A DNA stretch of 32,122 bases from Oppiella nova (Eukaryota; Arthropoda; Arachnida; Sarcoptiformes; Oppiidae). The stretch covers positions 1 through 32,122 of the forward strand of contig CAJPVJ010000209.1 in assembly GCA_905397405.1 (NCBI GenBank), given 5' to 3'. Position 1 is the stretch's first letter. The number at the start of each line of letters is the position of its first letter. This document shows positions 14,701 through 27,841 of this stretch, piece by piece. The notes beneath the pieces were generated by a model. That model saw nothing but the letters and a program-made list of their open reading frames with translations. It was not told the origin of the DNA and did no database searches. The position numbers and the translations under genes are program-made.

Positions 14701-15998
14701 TCCAAAAGTGAGATTTGAGACCATTTTTTAGTTTTTGAGAAAAACTCAATGAACTTAATGCCGGACTAAAAGTGATTAGTTTTATGCGACACTAACTGGC
14801 AGTCACTCAAAGGTGTGCTCACTCTTCACCAATAGTCCATTATTTGCACCCAAATTAGAGTTAACATTATTGTAGGCCGTACTGTATGCTACTCCTAGTA
14901 GGAATTTCCTACTGGTTTAGTAGGTTGTATTCATATAACCCTTTCATTCATACGAATAACAGAATTTAATATATTCTACTGTATTATTAATAATAAGTTA
15001 TTAATATAATTCATGTATATTGATATACGGTATAACATTTAAGTCAATTTTAATATATTTGTAATTGATCAGGCTATTCTAAACGATTTGTATGTTGCAA
15101 TTAGAGTTAATAATATAAAGACGAGAATGTTAAATATTAGATTAGGAATAATGTAGAGAATACTCACCACTTTTGAGTTCCATAACTTGTGTCCTCGCTG
15201 TTCACACCTTAACTAACCATAGAAAATGGTAAGACAAGTGCCATGAGAATTATCATAAGAAATATAATATAACATATCAATGACAACAACATATCATACA
15301 TACGATATTAACGTAAAATACCTTAATATTGTGAAAACAATTGAAAGTTAGATAAATTGTGAGAAAGTTGTGGTGACGCTTAATGTCAAAAACATATAAT
15401 ATAGCACTAAATGCTTAGATTTAGTGATAATAAAAGTGAAATACACGTCAAACTGGTTGTAATTCAACATAAACGACACCTTTACAGAAGATAAGTGCTA
15501 AAGAGTTGTCATATTTACCACTTCCAACATAAATATAATATTTGTGACATTCAGTATAGGAAAATAAATATAAAATGACCACAATGTAATTTTATTAATA
15601 AATAAATTAATTGTATATATATTTGAGTTCTTTATACAATGAGTCTGAAATGAGAATTTATAGTTAAAAATATTAGATATTTCCATAACTGCAAAGCAAT
15701 TACAATAATATATGTGTATTTACAACACAATTAATGTATATCAAGTATATAAATTAAATTTAACACAATATTTGTATATATTTATATTATATAATATATC
15801 ACTAATTTAAGTCAATGCCATCACCAATAAATTGTGCAAAAATAAGACATCGTTGAGAATCATAAAATATTTATAAAATTGGTAACAAATTAAAGTCGTG
15901 TGGAATGTATAACTGATTGAAATGTATTTTTGTACATAAAATTTCATGTTTGAGAAATCATAAAAATAACAGTGAGTTAAAAGTCGAAATCAAGAGAA
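14701..15998. other. AT-rich DNA including the probable 3' end of Flamingo
   Basis: No gene was recognised. The right-hand part is downstream of the minus-strand Flamingo gene and may hold its 3' untranslated region. Confidence 0.5.
15591..15596 (-). promoter_or_regulatory. Candidate Flamingo polyadenylation signal
   Basis: A minus-strand AATAAA lies about 550 bases past the Flamingo stop. The position is reasonable but the DNA is AT-rich, so chance is likely enough. Confidence 0.3.
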
Positions 15999-16044
15999 TT
16001 AGAAGTGAATGCATTGATTGGATCCAACTTCAGACATAGCTTTC
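15999..16044 (-). CDS. Possible alternative last exon of Flamingo
   Basis: The TGA stop of Flamingo at 16144-16146 sits inside a strong donor sequence (GA|GTGAGTC, GT at 16147-16146). An acceptor (GTATTATTGATAG, ending at 16045) follows 101 bases on and is in matching phase. Splicing would remove the stop and add 14 residues, KAMSEVGSNQCIHF, after the Glu codon, ending at TAA 15999-16001. I cannot tell from sequence whether it is used. Confidence 0.35.
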
Positions 16045-16143
16045 CTATCAATAATACAATCAAATAATAATACAAAAGTGTTTTGTTATGTAAATAAAGT
16101 GAATGAGAGAGCGAGAGAAGAGAGGAGAGCTGTGTTTTGAGAC

Positions 16144-19100
16144 TCACTCGGAGTCTGAGGTGGAGTTCATAGGGACGAGTGGTGTCGGAGCGGCACTATT
16201 GACAGCTGCCTCCGCATCAACAGAACGAATGATCGATTGTTGTGGCAGTGATTGTGTCACGTCTTCCTGAATCGGTTCCATCTCTTTGCTGGAGTCGAGA
16301 GTCGGTGTGTTGTTGTGGTCGTTGACCTCCCTTTCACTGATCAGTATTTCACTAATACTGTCGGCCTTAGAGTGACTGTTATTCTCATATTTAATATTAA
16401 GATTTAAGTCTTCACTGAAATTCATATTTTCTTCGAAATGAGTATTTTTAGTAAAGGATTCGCTTTTGCGTGAACTCGGGCTCAAAGTATTGATAGCTTG
16501 CGATGAAGTGTTTAATGCGTTTAACTCACTGTTTGTCATGTTTTGATGAGTAGCCAACGAATCTGCTGATAGGCCGGCAGTCATGGCCAGTATGTTAGAC
16601 CTGGAGTAAGGTCTGCTGCTTAAGAAAGGACCGCATTCTGTAATGGGAGACGTTTGTGATGGCGATTGCAATGGCACTGAATGTGAGGGCATATGCGACC
16701 ACTTCAGGTGCACATGTTGTGCATCTGACCCATGCATTGGACGTGAGAATAGGGATGGGTTGACAGTATTGTCGCTAAATATATTATGATTCTGTTGGAT
16801 CTCAGCATTGATTCGGTTCTGTTTTGGGGCACAACTATTGTCGTCTTCATCTGATGAATGACTTGACGCCAGATCTAGTGATCGATCAAACGAGACATCG
16901 CTGTCAGACTCCGAGTGCTCTGCATTGAGCGCATGTCGTCTTTTATGTCTACCGGGATTACAACCAAATTTAAAGCCGTTTGCTTTAGTGAGCCATACAA
17001 GAGATCATACCTGAAAGCATTGGTCGATGACTTGGTGACAGTGGAGCGGCTGGTCGTAGAAGAGGCACAGATTGTCATATTTCGGTGCAAAACATCGAAA
17101 GACGAGTTATGGAAAGTAGGCGCCGATCGAGAGGCCACTGAAGTTCTCGTTCCGCTTAAGCTGTCGTCGATGTAAACTCCTTTTTGGCCGCGAAGTCGAG
17201 CCCAAAGAACTCGAATATTATGTCGCACTCTATGGTTGATTAGACAATAGCCGACGAATATATAGACGGAACTGATTAGAGACATAAGTGAGAAGCCGTA
17301 GTGAAGCTCTTCGAGAGAGTCGTTGACCGAAAGGAGAGCCAGAATCCAAACCGAGCCGAGGAGTGGCAACAAAATGATACTCAACCACAACAGTGTCCGC
17401 AGATTTCCATAATCACTGACAGTCTCTTTGATTTGGACACTGGCCTGGAGTGCCAACAAGAAGACCACTAGATTTACCTATAGTTAAACAAATTGTCAGG
17501 GTTTGTCAAATGAACTGTTAGCAAGTACAGTATTGACTACCGTACTGGTAGTAACGGTAACAATTCAGATCATACGTACAATAATAGCTATACAAATGGG
17601 TGCCACTAAACTCCAGACAACACTTTCGTATATTGAAAGCCAACAACTTAATAAGTAAAAATAAACAATGCAATTATTTTACAGTAGTTCAATAGTTTGG
17701 CACAACAATGTAATTGAATGAACTTACAATAGGTAATTGCCGTACTGGTCAGCCCTCACACCAACTGTAAGGCCAACAATGATTGCTGGGACCACATATC
17801 CAATAAAGTAGTAGAACCTCATGGGTCCGTGGTTTATGTCTCGGATTTCAGTGAGCATTCGGTAGAGATGTATACTTTGGACACAACTCCATGAGAAGAG
17901 ACACATAAACAGATATTGCAAACTAATTGCAGTCATTTTGCAACCAAACTTGAGTTCAATAAAAACAATATACGGTATTAATGATTAGAGAATACGGTAC
18001 CATATATGATAATAGTTTAATGAATCAATTATATAAACCTCTTTTTGGACTAAAGTGGACCGACTCCTTAAGGCGATTAAAAATATGAGTTCGGCTAACA
18101 ATAAACATAAGACTAAATGTCTATGAATTGAATTGCTATTCGTTTCAATGCCTCGGATGGCTGTCAACACGAATAAAGTGATGGCCAGTAATATCAATGA
18201 AATAATTGATCCAAAATAGGAAACCATGATTTGGGCCAATGATTCGCTCACGAAATACTATTTTAAAAGTAATTATCATAAATACGACACATCATTATAA
18301 ACAGACACAAAATTACATCATTAGAGCTGATGTCCATAAGAACAGCGACACCAATGGCTCGATCGCACGAACAGTTAACGTAATCGTAAGACAGTCTGTA
18401 TTTATTGGTCGGATGAAAGCCTTTTACTTCACAGCCTTTGGAAGACCATCGGCCGCGAGTCGGACCTGAAGATGATTTGGAGCGCGAGTTGGGGTTGGAG
18501 TTGAAGGCCCAGTACGCGCATTGAGGACCACTCCGACCGTTACGATCCAGTGTTCGCAATCTGAAGTGCAGTTTGGGTTGAATTGACTTATTGAGGAATT
18601 TGGTGCCATTCACAGGCTTTAGGGTCAATACGAATATTGGAGAATTGGCTCCAATTGGTTGACCGAATCGGTGTCTAATATAATAAAATAATTGTTATTT
18701 ATTTAAAACTTAATTATATTCTCAACAAACAGTTACCGAACACTTGAGTCGACAATTGGGGGTAAAATTTGGCCTAAAGAGGGGAATATTGCGTAACCAA
18801 TGATAGCATTGTCCGACTTTTTCTGTCTATCAAAAGATGCATTCATAGGATTGGAAGCAATGTCTTCAATAGTCTTTACGGCTAACGTCTTAAGAGGAAC
18901 AAAAGCTTTGGTGATGTCATCAATGTTTTGCTTTCTTATGGGAAAGTTATTATATTTAGGTATTGAAACCGAAGGACTCGAATCTAAAGGCAAACTCATG
19001 TCAACATAAATGGATGGCACAGATGATTGGATTAAAGAACTTCTGTTGACATAAGAATGCAGCGATTTAGGCATATCCCACAACTGGTCACTCGATACGG

Positions 19101-22100
19101 TGTCCAACCCTAATGTCATCCATTTGGCTGAGACCTCAAAAGGGTCCGTAAAAGTGTCCATTTGATTGTCTATCAACACTTCCAAATAGCTATTGAATAG
19201 TTTAAGCAAATACTCGGCTCCCCTTTCCTTCTCGGAAATCCTCTCCCAATGGGACGCATATCTGGGCTCTAATAGAGATGAAGTCGATTCGACCAGATTT
19301 CGGATGAAATGTCTGTCCTGTTTATGAGTCAAATTTAGTCCTTTTTGCTTCAACTCGTTATTTATAACATGTCTTATTAAACGATATGCAATCAATATAT
19401 CGGTGCCATAGAGAGTGTCGGTGCTATTGATTGCGTTCTTTAAATCGTAAGAGATTTTGATGGAAAGGTAAGAAGTGATGAGGAATTCGTTTCTCTCGAG
19501 TAAAACAGACTGTTCTGACAATTCAATGAATGCATTGGAGGTACAGTCGAAGAGGTCTGCAGTGATCCATCCATTGGTTTCCGAACACTGGCGCACAGCT
19601 TTCCCCACAGAACCGGTTGGACACGACTACAGTATTTAAACATAATTATAAAACAATTACCGTAACTGAAAGATTTGATAAATTTAAATGAATACATTAC
19701 TGCACTTATAAATGAGTAATGCGTTTAAACCATACCTGTATGGCCTGTCCATTAAAGAGGGTGCGATCCCACCAGATCTGGTCGCTGAAAGCTCGGGGAC
19801 AGCCCTCGTAAATGACTTCACAGCCTCTGAGAGTAACCTCAGCGAAAGGACTGGGACACGAGTCGCAACGCCTACCGATAACGCCGGGCCTGCACTTGCA
19901 TTGACCGCTCACAGGGTCGCAGCGACTCATATAAGAACCGGTCGAATAGCAGTCGCATTTGAAGCACACGTCGCTGTTGAGGGGCTGGAAATGGTTGGCT
20001 TCGCACTGACACTCGCCACTCGTCTTATTGCAGTTTCCGTCGTAACCTTTAGTTGTGTCACAATTACAGGGACCACATATGGGATATCCCCACCAATTGG
20101 ACGGACATGTCTTCGGCAATTTGTCTTCGCAATAGACTCCAGTGTGGTGTTGATCGCACTGACACTTATATCCACGGGTGTTATTCCATAGCAAACATGT
20201 CGATCCAAAATCACATGGATTTAAGTCACAGATAGGAATACAAAGATCGCCCGCAAAACCAGTGTTACATTTGCATTCATATTCGGAAAAGGCTTTAACA
20301 ATACATTTACTATTGAGAGGACACGGATTGGAGAGACAGGCGTTGCTTTCAAAACAGCCCTCTTCTACATTGTTCTGATGGGAAGGTCTGAGCCACGAAT
20401 CCTTACTATTTCCTATATCTAAGCCTTGAATGCAACCGACAAATGCATCAACACTTCCGTCATTCAAGTGCTCATTGGGTTCAAGTCCTCCGACCGTTAC
20501 TTTTGCGATATACAGTCCATTGATATCTGACTCGAAATCTTTGAATCGAATGTATTGACCAAAATCAAGATTTAGTTTGACTCCAGAGGTCATCCAATGA
20601 GCTTCCATTTGATGCCATTTTCCATCGTTGACAACAGCGTCAGCAATGGTTAGATTTTGAGAATTATATGTGTATTTAATAATCCGGTTGTGTATCTCAA
20701 TAGTGACGACACTGTTGTGACCCAATTGTAGCCTTAAGAGCAAACCATTTGGCGAAACTGTCTTAAACTGAAAGCTGAGAATCCACGGGAGGTTCAGAGG
20801 ACGCAAACGTGGAGTGAATGATAAAAAGCCGTCGCCTTTGAATTGTTTGACCACTTCATTGGAGTGACTGCAGTCTTGGCCGCTGTATGTGTTGACACAG
20901 TCGCAGACATAAGATCCCCAACGCTCTCGACAAATGCCTCCATTAAGACACGGCTGCGAGTGACAGAACCGGTGTTTTTCAGCACAACCAGAAATGGATC
21001 CATTGTTAGCCACGTATGAATTTAGGTCAACCATTTGATGGTCAATATATAGTTGAGTAATACATCCGACAAAGTCTTTATTAGTAGTTTGGAAGCGAGT
21101 GGGAAGTGGTGGAAGTCCTCCAATCTGTAGCGGACCCGTCAGGTCCAGGAATCGATAGCAGGTCTGCATTTTGTCGGCACAACGAGGCTCTAAATCAAGG
21201 ACTGTTGTATTGGCGCAGACATACTTTGATGGCAACTGATTCCTGTGAACAGCTTTAAGCAATGCTTCGTCGCAATCGTCCAGTTTGATGGCCGCCGTTC
21301 TGTTCAAGTAATTCACTTCTATTTGATGCCATTTGCCATCATTTATGACACCTTCTGATGATTGCACCGACACTTGACTAATGTTGGCGCCCACAGAGAA
21401 ACTGAATACCACTTTTGAGTCAATGATTTCGAGAGCAATGAAGTCGTGCTTCTCGTTGTATCGGCCGTTATATAATAGGAGAGCGTTTGAGAGTCGGGTC
21501 GCGAACTTCAAGCGAATGTTGAGTCGATGGCGTTGTCGTAACGACGAGAATGTCAAATATGAGCCTTTAGTGAACGAACGAGTCTTGAGTTCACATAAAG
21601 GAGTGCTCCACTCCTCCAGAGAACAGTTGAGGCACTGAAAGCTACTGATTCCGAGCGTTGCCTTTATCTTCATACTTCTGGAGTTAACGCAATGGGAATC
21701 ACTTTTGCATAAACCACTCCTGCAGTGGTCTAAAACAAAGTTAATTTCACAGTTCTTGCCGGCGTAGCCATCATTACACAGACAGACATAACTTCCTTCT
21801 TGATGGACACAAACGCCTCCATTAAGACAGGGCGACGAAAAGCATAGGTTTATCTCAGTATCGCATTCGTATTTGTGGTGCATTCCTAATAAATTGCATT
21901 GCATTGGATAGCATTTTGTAAATAATTAATACATTTAAGTTACAGTACAATATACGGTAAATATATTTCACATAAAATGCATTTGTATCTAAATCCAAAC
22001 TCCGATAATTTATATCTATATTCATAATATACTTATGGTATTACTGGAAATGCCCATATAATTTGGTAGTATTTAAAATAAATATGAGATATTCCCGGTA

Positions 22101-25100
22101 TTACCGTATAAAACCAAATGAATACAGAAGTGAACATACCCTGGAAGCCTTTAGGGCACCGGCAGGCAAATGTATTGACCGGATTTATAGAACGAAATAG
22201 TATTGAATCCGTGGAAACAAAATCAGATGCGTTACCAAACTTGAGAACTGAGAGACACTCTTCATAGTTAAGACATGGCTCGCGAACACATAAATTATCA
22301 TCAAATGGTAAAACCTGTAAAATAAAGAGACATTTACTACACAAAAAAATTACTGTAAATATGCGAACTGTACCTCAAGTCCAGTCAATTTGGTGAGAAT
22401 GGCTCGACTCAAGTATACCCTTTCCTGAAGGAATTGCGGCGAATAATACGATTCTGAATCTCTATAGTCTGGCAGACGAGCCGAGAAACTAATGTTGAGA
22501 ATCTGTGAATCAACTTCAGTGTCATCCTATAGACCATTCATAATCTTTAGTTTTAAGTCCTTCTCTCCAATCAAAGTCATAAATACCTGAGTATTGAAAA
22601 TAACAACATTTTCTTTGGGAGAGGGAATGATTGCAGACAACCCTTCCAGGAAGCGATCGAATAGAGATGAAAGGAATGTCTTCTGAGATATTTTATTTAA
22701 ACGAATGGTAACGCTATTGAAGAGCATTGCTTCGGTCACCAGATTGACAACGAGATGACATGTGGCCGTCGCCTCGTTTATGCCGTCCGACACACTCACG
22801 CCGAACAGCGCCCTCATCGGCACATTTGTGTTCAAACTGGGACTCAGTTTGATGTGACCATTGGTCTCATTCACTATCAATAGATTGGCATTATTTCCCC
22901 AAACAAACCTATACTTTAGTCGGTCGGCAACATCCGCGTCAAACGCAGGTATGCGTCCAATCACGTGGTTGAGAGGGAAATGGTTTTTGTAATTATTGAA
23001 TATTATAGAGAAGTCGCGAAGTAGTGGCGGGTGATCGTTGACATCTGGACAACAGGATAACATCATACATATTGGTTACATATTGGCACTGATATTATGG
23101 TTATATCCGATCAATACCTGAGACATGAATCTCAACGTCGACATCATTTCTTAGTGGCAGAGACGAGGCTCTAACGATAATGTTATACATCTTTTTAGGC
23201 GATTCATAATCCATATCAACACCAGAGATGAGTTCGGCACCATTCTCTGCGGGTCGAGATTTGAGAGTAAACGAAGTCATATCTGGTCCGCCGACTATTG
23301 AATATTCAATTTTGGCGTTCGAGCCCTCGTCCGGATCAATGGCATTGAGAGTTCCGACGGTCCAACCGATTGGGCTGTTCTCAGGCACATAGAAGCGAAG
23401 TATCATTGAGTCAAAACGGGGCGGATTATCATTGCCTTAAATTAGCAAAAAATGGGTCATTATTAGCAAATATAGTAAACATAATACAGTACAACATCGC
23501 GAGTGCTTACAATCCTCTATTATAACATTAATGATAACCGATGAGGACATAGAGGGTACGCCTCGATCGACACCCAATGCAATCAATTGATATTTGGATA
23601 CAAATTCCCGGTCCAAAATTTTATTAGTTCTGATTATGCCAGATGTTGGGTCCATAACAAAAGTACCGGAGCCATCATTGCCGCCCGAGAATGTATACCT
23701 GAGCTGACCGTTCAAACCCAAGTCCCTATCGATGGCACTAATCTGCACAACACTACTGCCAATGGGCGCGTCTTCGGTGATAGACGTGGTGTACACCGAC
23801 TGAACGAATTCGGGTGAGTTGTCGTTCACGTCTCCGATCTCTATCTCAACGTTCGTTATGTCCGCCAGAGGAGGGATCCCGTTGTCTAAAGCGGTCACTA
23901 CTATAGTATAACCGGCCGTCTCTTCTCTATCCAAGCTTCTGGTGGTGACAATGGCTCCTGAGTTGGAGTCAATGCGGAACTCCTTCACGTCATCCATTTG
24001 GAAAGTGATGCGCGCGTTCTCTCCAACGTCGGCATCTGTGGCTTCGATGACCAGTACAGTGGTTCCGGAAGGCGTATCTTCAGGAATGCTTATGGCGTAC
24101 GGAGTCTTCTCAATGACAGGTCTATGAGTATTAGCGTCGGTTACGTTAATATAAACGGTTGACGTATCAAACTTTCCGCCAGAATCAGTGGCAGTCACTG
24201 TCAACACAAACTTTTTCTCTGCCTTATAATCCAATGGTTGTGCGATGGATATCAATCCCTGTCCATTCTGAGTGATTATACTGAACCGACCCCTTGTATT
24301 GCCGTGAGAGATTTGGAAAATGATTCGCGAATTCTCGTCCCTATCGGTTGCGGTGACCGATATAATAGGGGAACCGATTGGATCCACTTCACTGACTGTA
24401 GTCTCATATATTTTGGGCGCAAAAACTGGTAGATTGTCGTTGAGATCTTGAACACGAATTATGACATTAGCGGTGGCGGACAGGGGTGGGGATCCATTAT
24501 CCTGAGCAACCACTACGAACTCATAAAGACTGGCCTCTTCCCAGTCGAGCTCTCTGGTGGTGAGCACCCAACCCGTCTGGTTGTCGATCGCAATCGGCAT
24601 TTCAGGAATGTTGGCGTTTCTGATCAGGTAAGTGATGGCAGAGTTGTTGCCGTCATCGGCGTCATAGGCCTGTACTCTGACTATATTGGAACCAATGGGT
24701 GAGTTCTCTAAGACGGTCTCCTGGAACAGACTCGTGTAGAACTTGGGTTCGTTGTCGTTCTTATCCAATACATTGATCAACAGTTGCGTTGTATTACTGC
24801 GCGGAGGACTGCCCGCGTCCTGTGCTCTCAACACCAGACGGTACGAGTGAGAGGTCTCGTAGTCCAACGGTGCGATTACACTCACTTCACCATTCAGTGA
24901 ATCCATTTGAAACATCCCTTGAGTATTGCCTCCTATTATTGAATACCTGAGCGCAGAGTTGAGTCCTTCGTCGGAGTCGTGAGCACTGACTGTAGCGATG
25001 AGCGGATGATTCAAATAGTTTATGTCTTCAGGAATGTGCACCGAATACGAGCGCTCAGAGAATTGGGGGTAATTGTCGTTGTCGTCGAGCACTTTGATGG

Positions 25101-26651
25101 TGACCGCCGTTTGCGAATATCGACGCAAGTGAACGGCACCCGAGTCTGAGGCCTGCACTGTCAGTGTGTAGAAGTCAACGGACTCGCGATCCAGAGCTGC
25201 TCTGGTCGTGATTATACCCGAATGCGAGTCTATTTTAAAGGCCTCGTTAACGCCGGTAGGGTTCACTATACTGTATTCAATGTCAGAGTTTGGTCCGCTG
25301 TCAGCATCGGTAGCTCTAACGGTCACAACAGTGGTAGATATGGGCGAAGACTCTCGAATGTTGGCGTCATATGAGGCCAACTCGAAGACAGGCGAGTGAT
25401 CGTTCTCATCGTTCACATTGATCTGCAGAGTGGTAGTCCCAGAACGCGCCGGTACTCCACTGTCCACAGCTGTAATTCATTCATCAATTACTCAAATGGG
25501 ATCATTAAATACAATATAAATACTCTGGACTCACATGTGATCTTCAAGTAGTGAACGTCCATAAACTCTCGATCCAATCGGGCGGTTGTGGTGATTACTC
25601 CAGAAGTGGAATCAATAGAAAATATGCTCTGACTTCGGGCGTCCAAAACAGCACTCATTTGATACAACAAGTCGTTGGTCTCGCGATCGGTGGCACTCAT
25701 TGTGGTCACGATATATCCCTTCTCTTTCTCTTCGGGAACACTCACTATATATAAAGATTTGTCGAAAAATGGTTCCGTATTTGCCGATTGACGTCGACTT
25801 CGACTTCGTGTTTCCATTTTCTTCAGTTTAGATCTAATAGTCTCTAAATAGTTGTCACAATCGGTGTCTCTCATCGCAAACGTTAATTCAAGCGTCTCTT
25901 CCATGTCTTCAGATATTAATGTCTCTATATTTGCTTTTTCATCATCAGATGCTTTACAATCCAATGATATTCTGATATTAGCGGTGAAACGGTTCCAATC
26001 AATGCACTTATCACTCATTGCCACCAAATCGGATGAGTTGTGTTCAACAGAGTATTCAATGAGAGTATTGCTGTCATCACCGGTTAAGGGGGTTATGGAG
26101 GGCTCGTAAGATATCTTGCATTTGGCGTTCAGTGAAGTGGGCATAAAGTGTGGCAAATGTGCCAAAAACTGACACTTCTTCACACAAACCCTGTCATCGC
26201 TCAACACTATGAGTGCGAAAGAGTTTGAGGGCCGGGAATGCCATGAATTGGTGCCGGAGATGGACTCGTGATAAGTAGGACACGATTTGTGCTCAAAATA
26301 TATATTCACAGACATTATCATGACTTTGGTCTGAGAACCGCTTACTCGGAAGCTCTCGGACCGGATGTATAGTCGCAACGGATAGTGAGTGACACCCCGT
26401 ATGTCACCACTGCTGCACACCAACGGCTGCTTCACAAACACCAACCCATCCAAAGAGGACACCTCCAAGAAGTGTTGGGCACCGGAATCGCTGAGAGTGG
26501 TGTCCAAGGAGTAGATGCGTCGGTCATCACTCGTCGCGTTCAATATAAGGGCTCCGACGCGGTTCAGGTGGTCCGGGAGGCGCACCCGTAGGCACTCGAC
26601 CGCACACGCTGTCCACAACACCACCACAACCGTCCACCACTGCATTGCCAT
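16144..26651 (-). CDS. stan: Flamingo/Starry night (CELSR) adhesion receptor, 14 coding exons
   Basis: This core planar-cell-polarity cadherin is a seven-pass receptor that binds itself between cells and works with Frizzled and Van Gogh. Coding exons are 25535-26651, 23511-25469, 23118-23435, 22587-23044, 22374-22526, 22140-22314, 19736-21885, 18737-19626, 18317-18674, 18039-18257, 17728-17948, 17580-17646, 17011-17477 and 16144-16948. All introns are GT-AG with agreeing phases and total 3118 residues. Order: signal peptide (about 1-20), a long N-terminal region with a furin-like RSRSRR, nine cadherin repeats (from about 294 to 1230, with DxNDN and LDRE motifs), EGF-like modules, laminin-G, EGF, laminin-G, two EGFs, laminin-EGF, hormone-receptor domain, GAIN and GPS (about 2490-2520), seven membrane segments (about 2533-2780) and a tail with the acidic motif SESDSD...SSHSSDEDD. 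The GPS keeps its cysteines but lacks the cleavage residues. The start is the first ATG of exon 1; an upstream mini-exon is possible. Confidence 0.97.
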
Positions 26652-27820
26652 CACTGTCACTGTCACTATCTCGTGTCACAAGTGGTCACATCCATGTGTC
26701 CATCGCTCCATCACTTCATTCACACATTCATACAAACCATTCATTCATTCACTCATTCGTTGATAAACTAATCAATAGTTTGAGTGAGAGTTCAATGAAA
26801 GCACAAAAGACTCAATGAATGAGTCAATCAATGCATCAAAGCTATTGAACTGAGACTCACCTGTCATTGCGTTACACTCTTTACGAGAACTGCTGTATTG
26901 CAAAGCATATGCACTCTATATGCGAGACTACAGTTGTCTCATAATTATAGTCAATGTAGACAAACAACAACAACGTTCACTTGTGGGGAGGGTTTGTGTG
27001 AAGAATAAATTGATAAGAGTTACGACTTTTGAACCAATGAGACAACAATTGATTGCATGATATACAGGGAAAGCACTCTATTATATTGACCCATAGACAG
27101 GTATAATTGAGGTATATTTGTGCTATAAACCTATGATACCTTTCAAAATATCGAAAATTGTAACATCTATATTTATTTCGATAATTATTAACCAGCTAAA
27201 TTAATTAGTGCCGTATTAGTGTTACAGTAGGACGGATAAAGTGGTCACCAACTTGTTAGACTACACACATGTAACATGTTGGTAGAGTTTGATTGCTATT
27301 ACGGTACTAACTAACTAGTAATTACTTATCTGGTCTATATTAACAATAATAAATTTTACATACATTCAGGAAAAGTAAAGTTAATTACTTAATGCATAAT
27401 TGAGGAGATTATCAATTTGCAAATCATGGCAATACTCCTGCTATAAGAATGCAAACCTAGACTTACTGTTAGTCTAATCTAGACTCTAGAATCTAGAGTA
27501 ATAGGAATTAAGTATAACTTATGATACAATGTATTAAATGTTAATTCGATGAATAAGATTGAATTGGTAGTAGGTTAGGTGTGGGTCTATTCTATAATTA
27601 AGAATATGATAAAACAATTGACAAGAATAAGAATATTCTGTAATACAAATTGTATTATACAATACAATTGTGTAAGTATTGCTCAGGTAGGGCGTGTTTG
27701 GTGAGACGTGATTCATGGTTATCCCTAATTGTTATTGTTGTGGTTGTGGTGATAGACTGGAAGTGATTGAGTGATTGGAGTGATGATGGCATACATGGCA
27801 TACACTGATGATGGAGACAA
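25643..27820. repeat. Segment repeated at 29904-32122, copy 1
   Basis: This matches 29904-32122 in the same orientation, at an offset of 4261 bases through Flamingo exon 1 and with small indels further right. It covers most of Flamingo exon 1 and the shared promoter spacer up to 21 bases before the NOS1AP-like start codon, where the window's second copy ends. Confidence 0.97.
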
Positions 27821-27841
27821 TGATTTAGACATATCGTGTCA
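26652..27841. promoter_or_regulatory. Shared spacer between divergent Flamingo and NOS1AP-like genes
   Basis: About 1.19 kb separates the two start codons, which point away from each other, so both promoters (or one bidirectional promoter) must lie here unless further upstream exons exist. On the minus strand a strong donor (ATGACAG|GTGAGTC, GT at 26860-26859) suggests a small upstream Flamingo exon. A near-perfect palindrome, ACTCTAGA-A-TCTAGAGT, lies at 27483-27499. No TATA box could be assigned with confidence. Confidence 0.6.

Noticed and set aside
19712-20191. 159-codon plus-strand frame and similar ones across 20053-25754
   Set aside because: They are antisense to EGF, laminin-G and cadherin coding exons of Flamingo; their composition is explained by the real frame.
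26652-26666. Flamingo start at 26666 (reading MTVTV...)
   Set aside because: That codon is GTG, not ATG. The first ATG in the exon is at 26651; the upstream in-frame codons matter only if the proposed mini-exon is spliced on.
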